NCBI RefSeq assembly: GCF_001422985.1
Contig: NZ_LMNL01000034.1
Coordinates: 271,603-335,602, forward strand
DNA length: 64,000 nucleotides
Origin: Methylobacterium sp. Leaf117
Lineage (GTDB): Bacteria > Pseudomonadota > Alphaproteobacteria > Rhizobiales > Beijerinckiaceae
Reading direction: 5' to 3'
A program made the position numbers and the translations under genes. The stretch's first letter is position 1. Each line of letters starts with the position of its first letter. A model generated the notes under the pieces. The model did no database searches. It saw nothing but the letters and a program-made list of their open reading frames with translations, and was not told the origin of the DNA. Positions 17,688-26,806 of this stretch are shown here, piece by piece.

Positions 17688-18971
17688 ATGAGTCAGGAAC
17701 AATCGTCATCCGGAGCAGTCACCGCTCGCGTCGTCATCGTAGGCGCCGGCTTCGGCGGCCTCGCGACCGCCAAGGCCCTTGCGGGGTCGGAAGTCGCGGT
17801 CACGCTGATCGACCAGCACAACTACCACCTGTTCGTACCGTTGCTGTACCAGGTGGCGACGGCAGCGCTCTCCCCCGCCGACATCGCCGAGCCGATCCGG
17901 CACATCCTGTCGGGAGCCGCTAACGTCAACGTGGTGATGGGGCGGGTCACGGGCATCGACCAGGGAGCCCGGCAGGTGCTGCTCGCGGATGGGAGCGGAA
18001 TCGCCTACGATCGCCTCGTCATCGCCACGGGCTCGACGAGCACCTATTTCGGACATGACGCCTGGGCGCCGTACGCCCCGTCGCTGAAGAGCCTTGAGGA
18101 GGCGCGGACCATCCGCACGCGGGTGCTGCAGGCCTTCGAACGGGCGGAGCGAACCCAGGACCCGGCCGAGCGCGCGCGCCTGATGACGATCGTCGTCGTC
18201 GGCGGCGGTCCGACCGGCGTCGAGATGGCCGGCTCCATCGCCGAACTCGCCCACCACGCCCTCGCCCGCGATTTCCGCCACATCGATCCGACCACCGCGC
18301 GGGTGATCCTGGTCGAAGCCGGCCCGCGCCTGCTGACGGCCTTCCCGGAGGCGCTGGCGGCCTATGCGCTCGGCTCTCTGGAGCGCCTCGGGGTGAGCGT
18401 GATGACGGGCCAGGCGGTGCAGGACATCGATGCGGAGGGCGTGACGCTCGCCGGGCGGGTCGTCCCGGCCGCCACCGTGATCTGGGGGGCCGGGGTGCGC
18501 GCGTCGCCGGCGGCCGGGTGGCTCGGGGTGACGCCGGACCGGAACGGGCGCATCCCCGTCGAGCCCGACCTTTCGGTGACCGGGTGTCCGGACGTGTTCG
18601 CCCTGGGCGATACGGCGTTGATCCGCGATGCGGCGGGAGAGCCCCTGCCGGGTCTGGCCCAGGTCGCCCAGCAGCAGGGAAGCCATCTCGGTCGCGCCCT
18701 GCGCGAGGCCCTGACCCAGGGTAAACCATTACCGCCGTTCACGTTTCGGAATCGCGGCAACGCCGCCATCGTGGGGCGGCATGCGGCCATCTTCGATTTC
18801 GGGCACGGACGCCGGCTCAAGGGTTTCCCGGCCTGGCTGCTCTGGGCGGCCGTGCACGTGGTGCTGCTGGTGGATTTCGCCCAGCGGACCCGGGTCTCGC
18901 TGCAATGGCTGTGGCGCTACCTGACCTATCGCCGGGGGGCGCGCCTGATCACCGCGCCGCCGGCCCGTTGA
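17688..18971 (+). CDS. ndh: Type II NADH dehydrogenase (NAD(P)/FAD-dependent oxidoreductase)
   Basis: A 427-residue monotopic membrane flavoprotein that passes electrons from NADH to quinone without pumping protons. The FAD-binding Rossmann motif GAGFGGLATAKAL lies at about residues 18-30 and the NADH-binding motif VVGGGPTGVEMAGS at about 169-182. The C-terminal FAD contact is DVFALGDTA. A C-terminal hydrophobic helix (LLWAAVHVVLLVDFAQR) fits membrane attachment. The gene follows the receiver-domain gene closely, so they may share a transcript. Confidence 0.9.
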   Translation: MSQEQSSSGAVTARVVIVGAGFGGLATAKALAGSEVAVTLIDQHNYHLFVPLLYQVATAALSPADIAEPIRHILSGAANVNVVMGRVTGIDQGARQVLLADGSGIAYDRLVIATGSTSTYFGHDAWAPYAPSLKSLEEARTIRTRVLQAFERAERTQDPAERARLMTIVVVGGGPTGVEMAGSIAELAHHALARDFRHIDPTTARVILVEAGPRLLTAFPEALAAYALGSLERLGVSVMTGQAVQDIDAEGVTLAGRVVPAATVIWGAGVRASPAAGWLGVTPDRNGRIPVEPDLSVTGCPDVFALGDTALIRDAAGEPLPGLAQVAQQQGSHLGRALREALTQGKPLPPFTFRNRGNAAIVGRHAAIFDFGHGRRLKGFPAWLLWAAVHVVLLVDFAQRTRVSLQWLWRYLTYRRGARLITAPPAR

Positions 18972-19109
18972 GCGCCGGAGCTTACCCTGCGGCGAAGAGG
19001 TCGGCGCGGTTCAACGAAGTGGTGAGGAACGTGCGATAGAGTTCGTGGAATACACGCGAGCGTTCGTCGCGGTCGCGCCAGTTTTGAACCAAACCGAGGG
19101 AGAGTGCGG

Positions 19110-19481
19110 GTGAGTGCCGCTCCAGCAATATCGATCGGGGCCACGACGCCGGCCGACCGCCTGCCCGAGCTGTCGCGGCTCGCAGCCCGCTTCGCCGCGA
19201 CGGTGCTGGACGCCCAGATCGCGGGCCGCCCGGTCCCGGACGACCAGATCCGCTACCTGCTCGACGCGGCCCTTCTGCTGAACGAGTACGGCGCGGAACT
19301 GCCGTCGCCCCTCGACCAGATCATGCAGGATGCCAGTACGCCGAAGGCCCCCGAGGCGCAGCCGGAGGATGCGGAGTCCGGAAACGCGGGGCCGGCGGAT
19401 GCCGCACCGGCCGAGGTCCAGGACGACGATGCCGGCCGGCTGGCCTGGCTCCTGCGCCCCTTCCAGGGCGCGAAGCGCTGA
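19110..19481 (+). CDS. Hypothetical protein with acidic linker
   Basis: A 123-residue protein of unknown function. Residues about 15-70 are helical and leucine/alanine-rich. Residues about 75-110 form a proline/alanine/glutamate-rich, probably disordered linker, and the C-terminus is short and basic. The GTG at 19110 is preferred because GAGGGAGA lies about 7 bases upstream; a GTG two codons earlier is too close to that site. It is convergent with the tautomerase gene, whose stop is only 8 bases away. Confidence 0.6.
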   Translation: MSAAPAISIGATTPADRLPELSRLAARFAATVLDAQIAGRPVPDDQIRYLLDAALLLNEYGAELPSPLDQIMQDASTPKAPEAQPEDAESGNAGPADAAPAEVQDDDAGRLAWLLRPFQGAKR

Positions 19482-19488
19482 GCGGGGC

Positions 19489-19719
19489 TCAGGGCAGAGT
19501 GTAACCCGGCTTCCGGACCAGAACGTCCGGCTGGCCGACGATCTCGGGGTGATAGACCGTCGCCGCCCAGTCCGCCTCGGGCACGTCGACGATCGCCACC
19601 GAGAGCGCCGCCTCGGGCACCCCGGCGCTCGCCATTACGGCGGCCACGATCGCGTCGGCGATCTGCGTCTTCTGCTCGTCCGTCTTGCCGGGGTAGAGCT
19701 TCACGGTCACGTGCGGCAT
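19489..19719 (-). CDS. 4-oxalocrotonate tautomerase-family protein
   Basis: A 76-residue small tautomerase. The initiator Met is followed by Pro (MPHVTVKLYPGKT), and Pro-1 after Met removal is the catalytic base of the family. The short beta-alpha-beta length matches 4-OT subunits, which assemble into oligomers. It is monocistronic, and the substrate is not evident from the context. Confidence 0.85.
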   Translation of the reverse strand: MPHVTVKLYPGKTDEQKTQIADAIVAAVMASAGVPEAALSVAIVDVPEADWAATVYHPEIVGQPDVLVRKPGYTLP

Positions 19720-20027
19720 AGGTCGAATCCTTTGGCCCGGGGATCAAGGCGTGCGGGGCGAGGCCCCCCGGTCCATTGCCAGGAGCGCACGGGCTGGGCA
19801 AGCGCGTCGGCCCTCGGCGAGAGGGAAACGCTGCGGGTCCGCGAGGCGGTTCGCCGGCACGCGTAACGGCCCCTCCGCCGATGTGTGACGCCGGGTCGGT
19901 CGCCGGATTCCGCTGCTGAGGGATGAGGAACTTCCCCAGCCCCTTTGCATTCCCACCGCGGCCGGGCGCCATGCCCGCGCCGATCCCGGAGGCAAGCCGG
20001 GATCGTGGATTGCCGGGGGAAACGCAG
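19720..20027. other. Intergenic region
   Basis: About 300 bases of GC-rich DNA between the divergent tautomerase and Cys-rich protein genes. No gene or strong hairpin is apparent; it presumably holds promoters for both. Confidence 0.5.
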
Positions 20028-20285
20028 ATGTTCGGCCGACTCGCTTTCGCGACCCTGCTCGCGCTTCCGGCCCTGACTTCGGGCGCCGCCTTCGCGGGCG
20101 AGGAGGAGCAGGCCGCCCTGTGCCGCGGCGACGTCATGCGCCTGTGCCTGAGCGCCGTGCCGAACCGCGACCAGATCGTCTCCTGCATGCGTGTGAACCG
20201 GGCGAGCCTCAGCCCCGGCTGCCGCACGGTGTTCGATGCGGGTTCCCGCGACCGGGCGGGGACGCGCTCGGCCAACCTGCGCTGA
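20028..20285 (+). CDS. Periplasmic Cys-rich repeat protein
   Basis: An 85-residue exported protein. A clear signal peptide (residues 1-23, LAFATLLALPALTSGAAFA) precedes a single cysteine-rich unit of the form C...LC...PN...VSCM...LSPGC. This resembles one Cys_rich_FGFR/GLG1-type repeat as seen in many alphaproteobacterial periplasmic proteins of unknown role. It probably forms two disulphides. Start chosen at the ATG that gives the signal peptide; nhaA follows 57 bases downstream on the same strand. Confidence 0.7.
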   Translation: MFGRLAFATLLALPALTSGAAFAGEEEQAALCRGDVMRLCLSAVPNRDQIVSCMRVNRASLSPGCRTVFDAGSRDRAGTRSANLR

Positions 20286-20342
20286 CGGGGTTTCGCCGGC
20301 GGGACGGTTGAACCCCCGCCCGATCCCTGTAAGCCGGAGGGC

Positions 20343-21545
20343 ATGCACGCCCCGTCCCCGCTCCGGCGGCCGTTCTCGGCCCTCCGTTCGACGCTCACCA
20401 GCGAGGCCGGTGGCGGCCTCGTCCTGATAGCGAGCGCCGCCCTCGCCCTCGGGGTGGCCAATTCCGCCCTGGCCGGCGCCTACGTCTCGGCGCTCCAGGC
20501 GAAGCTCGGCGGCCTGACTGTGCTGCATTGGGTCAACGACGCCCTGATGGCGCTGTTCTTCCTGCTGGTCGGCCTCGAGATCAAGCGCGAGATGCTGGAC
20601 GGGCGGCTGCGGACCTGGCCGGACCGCATCCTGCCGGGGCTTGCCGCCCTCGGCGGAATGGCTGCGCCGGCCCTGGTCTACCTGGCGGTGAACCGGCACT
20701 CGCCCGAGACAATGCGAGGCTGGGCGATCCCGGCCGCCACCGACATCGCCTTCGCCCTCGGGGTGCTGGCGCTGCTGGGGTCCCGGGTGCCGGTCTCGCT
20801 CAAGATCTTCCTGACCGCCCTGGCGATCATCGACGACCTCGGCGCCGTCATCATCATCGCGCTGTTCTACACCGCCGACCTGTCGGTGCCGATGCTCGGC
20901 GGAGCGGCCGTGACGCTGGCCCTGCTCTACGGCCTGAACCGGGCCGGGATCAGCCGCCTGTCGCCCTACCTGCTGCTCGGGCTGGTGCTCTGGGTCTTCG
21001 TTCTCAAATCCGGCATTCACGCCACGGTCGCGGGCGTGCTCCTGGCGCTGACGATCCCGCTGCGCCTCAGCACCGGCCGGCCGGACGACCCGACCTCGCC
21101 GCTGCACCGACTCGAACACGCGATCCAGCCCTGGTCGGCCTACCTGATCCTGCCGATCTTCGGCTTCGCCAATGCGGGCGTGTCCCTCGCGGGCTTCACG
21201 CCCGGGATGCTGCTCGATCCGGTGACCCTGGGCGTGGCCCTCGGCCTCGTCGTCGGCAAGCAGGCCGGGGTGTTCGGTCTCGTCGTCCTGGCGGTGAAAC
21301 TTGGCCTCGCCCAGCGGCCGGCGGGGGCCGGGTGGCTGCAGATCTACGGGGTCTCGCTCCTGTGCGGCATCGGCTTCACCATGAGCCTGTTCATCGGACT
21401 CCTGGCCTTCGCCGGCGCGCCGGAGCTGGAATCCGAGACCAAGGTCGGCGTCCTGGCCGGATCGATCGTCTGCATGCTGGCCGGCGCGCTGGTGCTGGTG
21501 GTCGCACCCCGCCGCGAGCTGGGGGCGCCCGAACGCGGCCGCTGA
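20343..21545 (+). CDS. nhaA: Na+/H+ antiporter NhaA
   Basis: A 400-residue polytopic inner-membrane protein that exports Na+ in exchange for protons. The ion-binding aspartates are visible as D164-D165 ([10 protein letters not shown]) and D134 ([10 protein letters not shown]), corresponding to D163/D164/D133 of E. coli NhaA. The typical N-terminal [10 protein letters not shown] and [20 protein letters not shown] segments are present. The length is close to that of the E. coli protein. Function in pH and salt homeostasis is well established for the family. Confidence 0.95.
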   Translation: MHAPSPLRRPFSALRSTLTSEAGGGLVLIASAALALGVANSALAGAYVSALQAKLGGLTVLHWVNDALMALFFLLVGLEIKREMLDGRLRTWPDRILPGLAALGGMAAPALVYLAVNRHSPETMRGWAIPAATDIAFALGVLALLGSRVPVSLKIFLTALAIIDDLGAVIIIALFYTADLSVPMLGGAAVTLALLYGLNRAGISRLSPYLLLGLVLWVFVLKSGIHATVAGVLLALTIPLRLSTGRPDDPTSPLHRLEHAIQPWSAYLILPIFGFANAGVSLAGFTPGMLLDPVTLGVALGLVVGKQAGVFGLVVLAVKLGLAQRPAGAGWLQIYGVSLLCGIGFTMSLFIGLLAFAGAPELESETKVGVLAGSIVCMLAGALVLVVAPRRELGAPERGR

Positions 21546-21639
21546 GGGGGCTGGCCGGGACGAGCGGGGGCGCCTGCCTGCCTGCGCGCTGTCGGGCGCG
21601 CCCATCCTGGTGCCGTCCGCGTGCTGTACGTCACCCCGT

Positions 21640-21830
21640 TAAGGGAGAAAGTGCCTGAGGAGCAGGCGGGAGAGGAGTGTACTGGAGGTCATCTGCGGAT
21701 GGGCTTCAAGCCCCACGAGGCTCCCTCTCCCGGAAGGAGAGGCCTGGGGTGAGGTGTGTGACCGCTCCGGACACTCCCCACACCAGCCCGCAGAGGGGGA
21801 GAGAAGAGCCCGCGCCTCGACAACACTGTT
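21640..21830. repeat. Dispersed CTCTCCC/GGGAGAG palindromic repeats
   Basis: The 425-base gap between nhaA and the YdcZ-type gene has no gene but holds palindromic repeat elements. One is around 21718-21752 (CCCTCTCCC, short loop, GGAGAGG, then GGGGTGAGG), with an inverted-looking partner around 21775-21805 (CAGAGGGGGAGAG). The same theme recurs at 24411-24560 and 30308-30350. This looks like a multicopy intergenic repeat family. Confidence 0.55.
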
Positions 21831-21971
21831 CCGGACACCGTCTCCCCGACTGCGCAGGAACGTCGCAGGTCTGAAAGCTCGGGCCGGCGCAGCGGTTGTC
21901 GCGAGTGGCAGCAACGCCAGACCGGCACGCCTCCGCGTCCGGTCGGATGCCGGGACCGAGACGGACACGCC

Positions 21972-22415
21972 ATGCCCCTCCTCATCGCCTTCATCGCGGC
22001 CGCCGCGGGCGTGTTGAACACGGTCCAGGCGGGGGCGAACACCACCCTTTCGCGGGCACTCGGCCAGCCGATCCTCGCCGCCTTCGTGGTGACGGGGGCC
22101 AATGCGGCGGTTTATCTGCTGGCCGTGCCGTTCGTCGGCCTCGCCTGGCCCGGCACCGCCCGGGTCGCGGGCGTGCCCTGGTGGGCCTGGGCCGGCGGCG
22201 CCATGGGCGGGGTCTACGTGCTGGCGATGATCTTCCGGGCGGAGCGCCTCGGCGCGGCGGTCTTCACCGGCATCACCGTGACGGCGGCGATCCTGACCTC
22301 GACCTTGCTCGACCATCACGGATGGCTCGGCTTCGCCCAGCAAGCGGCGGGGACGGGGCGCATCCTCGGCTGCCTGCTGATGGTCGGCGGCCTGGTGCTG
22401 GTGTCGATCTTCTGA
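21972..22415 (+). CDS. DMT-superfamily YdcZ/DUF606 membrane protein
   Basis: A 147-residue protein with four to five hydrophobic segments and little else. The pattern matches the small YdcZ (DUF606) members of the drug/metabolite transporter superfamily, with an early GVLNTVQAGANTTLSR segment and GAVFTGITVTAAILTS in the penultimate helix. It may act as a dimer. Substrate unknown. It is convergent with the tRNA-Val gene. Confidence 0.8.
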   Translation: MPLLIAFIAAAAGVLNTVQAGANTTLSRALGQPILAAFVVTGANAAVYLLAVPFVGLAWPGTARVAGVPWWAWAGGAMGGVYVLAMIFRAERLGAAVFTGITVTAAILTSTLLDHHGWLGFAQQAAGTGRILGCLLMVGGLVLVSIF

Positions 22416-22423
22416 AGGGATCG

Positions 22424-22446
22424 TCGAAGCGTCGGGGCGGCTTCGA
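22424..22446. terminator. Hairpin between converging transcripts
   Basis: TCGAAGC and GCTTCGA form a 7-bp stem with a 9-base loop. It lies between the YdcZ-type gene and the oppositely oriented tRNA-Val. No T-run follows on either strand, so it is only a possible bidirectional terminator. Confidence 0.35.
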
Positions 22447-22452
22447 AGGGAA

Positions 22453-22527
22453 TGGTGGGCGCGACAGGGATCGAACCTGTGACCCTTCGCGTGTGAAGCG
22501 AATGCTCTCCCGCTGAGCTACGCACCC
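22453..22527 (-). tRNA. tRNA-Val (anticodon CAC)
   Basis: The minus strand folds as a complete cloverleaf. The acceptor is GGGTGCG/CGCGCCC with one G-T pair, the D-arm contains AGCTCAGCGGGAGAGC, the anticodon stem TTCGC/GCGAA encloses loop TTCACAC (anticodon CAC), and the T-arm contains GGTTCGATCC. Discriminator A and an encoded CCA end the gene. It reads GUG codons. It lies 20 bases beyond the stop codon of the fbpB-like gene on the same strand, so co-transcription is possible. Confidence 0.97.
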
Positions 22528-22547
22528 GGACCGAGGGCCTTCTAGGG

Positions 22548-24317
22548 CTATGGGCGCAGCGGCGTCAAGCGCTGATCGGCAGGTTCTGTCGCGGGCCCGG
22601 CGGGTTTGACCCCGGCTCCGGCGCGTTCCGGCCCGGCCTCGGGGCGCGGGGTCCCGAGCCGGAGAAGGATCACCACCGGCACGAGCCCGACGGCGACGAT
22701 GAGCAGGGCCGCCACGGTGCCGTCCTCGTAGGTGCCGCGTGCCGCCTCGCCGTAGAGGTGGGTCGCGAGGGTCTCGACGTTGAGAGGGCGCAGCAGCAGG
22801 GTGGCGGGCAATTCCTTGACGCAATCGACGAAGACCAGGAGGGCCCCGCTGAGCACGGCCGGCCAGGCCAGGGGGAACTGCACCCGCCACAGGGTGGCGC
22901 CGGGGCCGCGCCCGAGCATCCGCCCGGCATCGGGCAGGCTGCGGGGCACGCGGGCCAGCCCGGCCTCGCAGGTGCCGATGCTGACCGCGAGGAAGCGTAC
23001 GAGGTAGGCCGTGACCAGGGCGCCGCCGGTGCCGAGGCCGATCAGCGCCGGGGCGATGCCGAAGAGCTGCGTGGTGCCGGCCGAGAGGGCCGTGTCGGCG
23101 AGCGCCAGGGGGCCGAGCAGGCCGATGGCCAGGATCGCGCCCGGCAGGGCATAGCCGAGGCTCGCCACCCGGATCAGCGCCTCGCCCCAGCGGCGCGCCA
23201 CGAGGCGCGGGCCGGCCGCCACCACGAAGCCGAGGGCGGCCGCCAGGAGCGTGGCGATTCCCGCATACAGCAGGGTGTAGCCGATCTCGGGCAGGATCGT
23301 CTCGGGCAGGCCGCTGCGCAGCACCCGCCGGAGGGCGGCATGGGCGAGGTAGCTCGCGGGAATCGCGAAGCCGATCGCCACGGGCACGAGCCCGAGGGCC
23401 AGGGCGGCCCAGGCGCGTGGCCCCGACAGCCGCTGCCGGGCGAGCCGGCGCGGGCGCTGGGCGGTGCCGGCGAAGCCCCGGCCCGACCGGGCCCAGCGCT
23501 CCACCGCCACCAGGGCCACCACCGCCACCAGCATGACCAGGGCGATCTGGGCCGCGCCGGCGAGATCCGAGCGGTTGACCCAGGTGGCATAGACCTGGAC
23601 CGTGAGGGTGCGGACGCCGAGGAATTCCGCCGCCCCGATGTCGTTGAGGGCCTCCATCAGGGCGAGGCTCGCCCCGAGCGCGATGGCCGGGCGCGCCATC
23701 GGCAGGGCGACGCGCAGGAAGGTCCCGGAAGGCGAGCGCCCGAGCATCCGCGCCGCCTCGATGAGGTTGGCGGCCTGCATCAGGAACAGCGCCCGGGTCG
23801 GCAGGTAGACGTAGGGGTAGAGCACGAAGCCGAGGAGCAGGATGCAGCCGGGCAGCGAGCGGATCTCCGGCAGCACGAGGTCGCGCGGGCGGGCATAGCC
23901 CAGGAGATCGCGCAGGGTGGTCTGGACCGGTCCGATCGGGTGCAGCAGGTCGAGATACGCGAAGGCGACGATGTAGGTCGGCACCGCCATCGGCAGCAGC
24001 AATCCGGCCTCGAGCAGGCGCCGCCCGGGGAAGTCGTAGGCCGCCACCAGCCAGGCCGATCCGGCCCCGAGGGCGATCACCAGCACGCCGACCCCGGCGA
24101 GCAGCAGGGCGGTGTCGCGCAGCGCCTGCGGCAGCACGTGGGCGACGAGATGGGGCCACAGGGCCCCGCCCGCCGCGTCACCGGCGCCCTCTCCGGCCGC
24201 CACCATGAGGGCGACGACCGGACTCAGCACCAACACGCATAACGCCAGCCCGGCGGCGCCCCAGGCGAGGCCGCGTGCGTTGCGGGTGAACGAGAGGGCG
24301 GGGGCGGCCCCGGTCAT
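22548..24317 (-). CDS. fbpB: Ferric iron ABC transporter permease (FbpB/SfuB type)
   Basis: A 589-residue fused permease with two copies of the six-helix binding-protein-dependent transport module (about residues 60-270 and 340-570). Each half has an EAA-type loop, e.g. EAARMLGRSPSGTFLRVALP in the first and DAGRMLGRGPGATLWRVQFP in the second. Such duplicated permeases serve Fe3+ importers of the Fbp/Sfu group. The start at 24317 gives a natural N-terminus; the upstream extension runs into repeat DNA. It works with the binding protein and ATPase encoded just upstream on the same strand. Confidence 0.9.
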   Translation of the reverse strand: MTGAAPALSFTRNARGLAWGAAGLALCVLVLSPVVALMVAAGEGAGDAAGGALWPHLVAHVLPQALRDTALLLAGVGVLVIALGAGSAWLVAAYDFPGRRLLEAGLLLPMAVPTYIVAFAYLDLLHPIGPVQTTLRDLLGYARPRDLVLPEIRSLPGCILLLGFVLYPYVYLPTRALFLMQAANLIEAARMLGRSPSGTFLRVALPMARPAIALGASLALMEALNDIGAAEFLGVRTLTVQVYATWVNRSDLAGAAQIALVMLVAVVALVAVERWARSGRGFAGTAQRPRRLARQRLSGPRAWAALALGLVPVAIGFAIPASYLAHAALRRVLRSGLPETILPEIGYTLLYAGIATLLAAALGFVVAAGPRLVARRWGEALIRVASLGYALPGAILAIGLLGPLALADTALSAGTTQLFGIAPALIGLGTGGALVTAYLVRFLAVSIGTCEAGLARVPRSLPDAGRMLGRGPGATLWRVQFPLAWPAVLSGALLVFVDCVKELPATLLLRPLNVETLATHLYGEAARGTYEDGTVAALLIVAVGLVPVVILLRLGTPRPEAGPERAGAGVKPAGPATEPADQRLTPLRP

Positions 24318-24410
24318 GCGGGTCTCGAATGCGTCTGCGATGGATCGGCCAAACGTGTGGGCGCTTCTCCCGCAGGGACCGGCCTGCTCGCACGCCGTGA
24401 AGGCGTTGCG

Positions 24411-24560
24411 CCCGTCCCTCTCCCCTCTGCGGGAGAGGGTGGCCCGCGTCAGCGGGTCGGGTGAGGGGCGCGACATGCCCGGAGAGGGCTTCCCCTCTGG
24501 CGGGACTTCGTCTCGGCCCGCCTGCTGCGCAGGCCCCCTCCCCCGCGGAAGGGGGAGGGT
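24411..24560. repeat. Dispersed palindromic repeats between fbpA and fbpB
   Basis: Two repeat elements lie in the 250-base gap. The first (about 24411-24475) reads CCCTCTCCC, then GGGAGAGGGTGGCCCGCG and GTCGGGTGAGGGG. The second (about 24515-24560) has CCCCCTCCC and GGGGGAGGG arms. They belong to the same theme as the elements near 21.7 kb and 30.3 kb and may form mRNA hairpins within the transporter transcript. Confidence 0.6.
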
Positions 24561-24570
24561 TGGAGCGCCC

Positions 24571-25593
24571 TCAATTGTCGAAGCCGACCTTGTCGAGGAG
24601 GAGGCTCGCCGCCTTGCGGTTGCGGGCGATCTCCACCAGGGGCACGGAATCGATGGTCAGCGGGCCGAGCGCCGTGAGCAGCGGGTCGATCGGGGCGCCG
24701 GCCTTCACCGGGTACTCGTAATCGGCCTTGGCGTAGAGGCCCTGGGCCTCGTCGGAGACGAGGTATTCGAGGAGCTTGACCGCCTCGTCACGGTTGGGCG
24801 CGGTCTTGGACACCACCGCGCCCGAGATGTTCACGTGGGTGCCGCCGCCCGCGAAGGTGGGCATCACCACCTTGATGCCGTCGCCCCATTTCTGCTGCTC
24901 GGGTCCGCCGCGGCCGGAGCGCATCAGGCCGACATAGTAGGAATTGCCGAGGCCGATCTGGCAGGTGTCGGCGAGGATGTCGCGGGCGACGTCGCGGTCG
25001 CCTCCGGCCGGCTTGCGGGCGAGGTTGGCCTTGAGGGCGCGCAGCCACGCCTCGGTCTTCTCGGGCCCGTGCTTGACGAGGTAATGGGCGATCAGCGCCG
25101 TGTTGTAGGGGTGCTGGCCCGAGCGCAGGCACAGGCTGCCCTTCCAGTTCGGATCGGCCAGTCCCTCGTAGGTCATGGCCGTGAGATCGGAGAGGTCCTT
25201 GTCGGCGTAGAGCACGCGGGCGCGCATCGACAGGGCGAACCAGCGCCCCTCGGCGTCGCGCAGGGTGGCGGGCACCGCCGCCTCCAGCACGCCGGAGCGC
25301 ACCGGCTGGGCGAGGTCGCGGTCGACGAGGTCGATGAGGTTGCCGACATCGACGGTCATCAGCACGTCGGCCTTGGCGCGGGCGCCCTCGGCGGCCACGC
25401 GCTCGGCGAGCCCCTTCTCGACGAAGACGGTGTTGACGGTGATGCCGCTCTTGGCCGTGAAGGCGTCGAGCAGGGGCCGGATCAGACCGGGCTCGCGGGT
25501 GGTGTAGAGGTTCACCTCCGCGGCCGAGGCCGTGCCCATCACGGTCGCCAGCATCAGCCCCGCGAACCCGATCACCCGCATCCCGCCCGCCAT
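24571..25593 (-). CDS. fbpA: Ferric iron ABC transporter substrate-binding protein
   Basis: A 341-residue periplasmic binding protein. A signal peptide ends near residue 24 (TASAA). The mature protein starts with the typical EVNLYTTREPGLI strand, and the tandem Fe3+-binding tyrosines are Y219-Y220 (GNSYYVGL). An ATG at 25593 is chosen because AGAGGG lies about 8 bases upstream; a second ATG four codons later is possible. Upstream of it, about 25640-25720, is AT-rich and probably holds an iron-responsive promoter, though no clear Irr or Fur box could be matched. Confidence 0.92.
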   Translation of the reverse strand: MAGGMRVIGFAGLMLATVMGTASAAEVNLYTTREPGLIRPLLDAFTAKSGITVNTVFVEKGLAERVAAEGARAKADVLMTVDVGNLIDLVDRDLAQPVRSGVLEAAVPATLRDAEGRWFALSMRARVLYADKDLSDLTAMTYEGLADPNWKGSLCLRSGQHPYNTALIAHYLVKHGPEKTEAWLRALKANLARKPAGGDRDVARDILADTCQIGLGNSYYVGLMRSGRGGPEQQKWGDGIKVVMPTFAGGGTHVNISGAVVSKTAPNRDEAVKLLEYLVSDEAQGLYAKADYEYPVKAGAPIDPLLTALGPLTIDSVPLVEIARNRKAASLLLDKVGFDN

Positions 25594-25729
25594 CGCCGAT
25601 ACCCTCTCCGCTGAACCCGACGGGTGTTCAGAAGCATCGCGGCGAAAAAAGCAAGGATGATGTCTTAGACTTAAACCAATTCCAAACAACAGGCGCAGAC
25701 TAGGCGCCGGGACAGGCGCGGATCGTCTT

Positions 25730-26806
25730 TTAATCCCGTTCGTCGCCAAAAATAAAACCGCTCTCCGGCGCGACGGTGAGGCCGACCCGGTCGCCGGGCT
25801 GCCGGGAATCCGCGTCGGGCACGGGCAGCCGCAGGGGCTCGGCGAAGCCCTCGACAGCCAGAGTCAGGAGCGCATGCGCTCCGAGGAAGCGGCGCCCGGT
25901 CACCATCGCGTCGAGGCCCGCCCCCGCTGCGCCGAGGCGCAGGGCTTCCGGGCGCAGGCAGTAGCGCAGGGCCGTCCCCTCGGCCCGTCCCGGCGCCGGC
26001 ACCGGCCCGAACGGCGTCGCCAGGGCGCCCGCGCGGCAGGGGCCCGCCCAGGCGATCAGGTCGCCGAAGAAGCGCGCGGCGAAGTGGCTCCCGGGGCGCT
26101 CGTAGAGGTCGCGCCCGGTGCCGACCTGCACGATGCGGCCCCGGCGCATCAGGGCGATGCGGTCGGAAAATCCCAGGGCCTCCTCGGGATCGTGGGTGAC
26201 CAGGAGCGTGGTGGTGCCGCTGGCGCGCAGCACCGCGAGGGTGTCGTCGCGGACCCGGTCGCGGGTGCGCCGGTCGAGATTCGAGAACGGCTCGTCGAGG
26301 AGGAGGATGCGCGGTCCCGGCGCCAGCGCGCGGGCGAGCGCGACGCGCTGGCTCTCGCCCCCCGACAGGGTGCCCGGATAGCTGTTGGACCGGTCGGCGA
26401 GGCCGACCTGCTCCAGGCGCGCCGCCGCGAAGACGCGGGCCTCGGCGGCGGACCGGGCATGCAGGCCGAAGCGGACGTTCTCGGCCACCGTCAGGTGGGG
26501 GAACAGCGCATAGTCCTGGAACATCAGCCCGACGCCGCGCGCCTCCGGCGGAACGCCGCGGCCGCCCTCGCTGACCACCGTGCCGTCGAGGCGGATGGTG
26601 CCGGTGTCCGGCTGCTCCAGCCCCACGATGGCCCGCAGGAGCGTGCTCTTGCCGCAGCCGGAATCGCCCAGCAGCGCCAGGATCTCGCCGGGCTGCACCT
26701 GGAGCGAGACGTCGGCGAGCGCCCGCACCGCGCCGAAGCGCAGGCCGATGCCGTGCAGATCGAGGCGCGGCGGCGTGGGGGCGGGCTGGGGCGCATCGAA
26801 GCTCAT
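25730..26806 (-). CDS. fbpC: Ferric iron ABC transporter ATP-binding protein
   Basis: A 358-residue ABC ATPase. Walker A is GDSGCGKST (residues 47-55), the Q-loop is FQDYALFPH, the signature is LSGGESQRVALARAL, and Walker B is ILLLDEPFSNLD, followed by the switch His in VTHDPEEAL. The C-terminal TOBE-like domain (about 280-355) is typical of Fe3+/spermidine-type ATPases. Its start overlaps the stop of the upstream alpha/beta hydrolase (ATGA), so it is translationally coupled to that gene rather than to fbpA, which begins 137 bases downstream. Confidence 0.92.
   Translation of the reverse strand: MSFDAPQPAPTPPRLDLHGIGLRFGAVRALADVSLQVQPGEILALLGDSGCGKSTLLRAIVGLEQPDTGTIRLDGTVVSEGGRGVPPEARGVGLMFQDYALFPHLTVAENVRFGLHARSAAEARVFAAARLEQVGLADRSNSYPGTLSGGESQRVALARALAPGPRILLLDEPFSNLDRRTRDRVRDDTLAVLRASGTTTLLVTHDPEEALGFSDRIALMRRGRIVQVGTGRDLYERPGSHFAARFFGDLIAWAGPCRAGALATPFGPVPAPGRAEGTALRYCLRPEALRLGAAGAGLDAMVTGRRFLGAHALLTLAVEGFAEPLRLPVPDADSRQPGDRVGLTVAPESGFIFGDERD

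Noticed and set aside
22758-24242. Long plus-strand frame opposite the iron permease
   Set aside because: Its product is a low-complexity Gly/Arg/Glu/Gln mixture, while the minus strand encodes a clear two-part permease with EAA loops.
25640-25720. Possible Irr/Fur box upstream of fbpA
   Set aside because: The segment is AT-rich but I could not match an ICE or Fur consensus with convincing symmetry, so no operator was listed.
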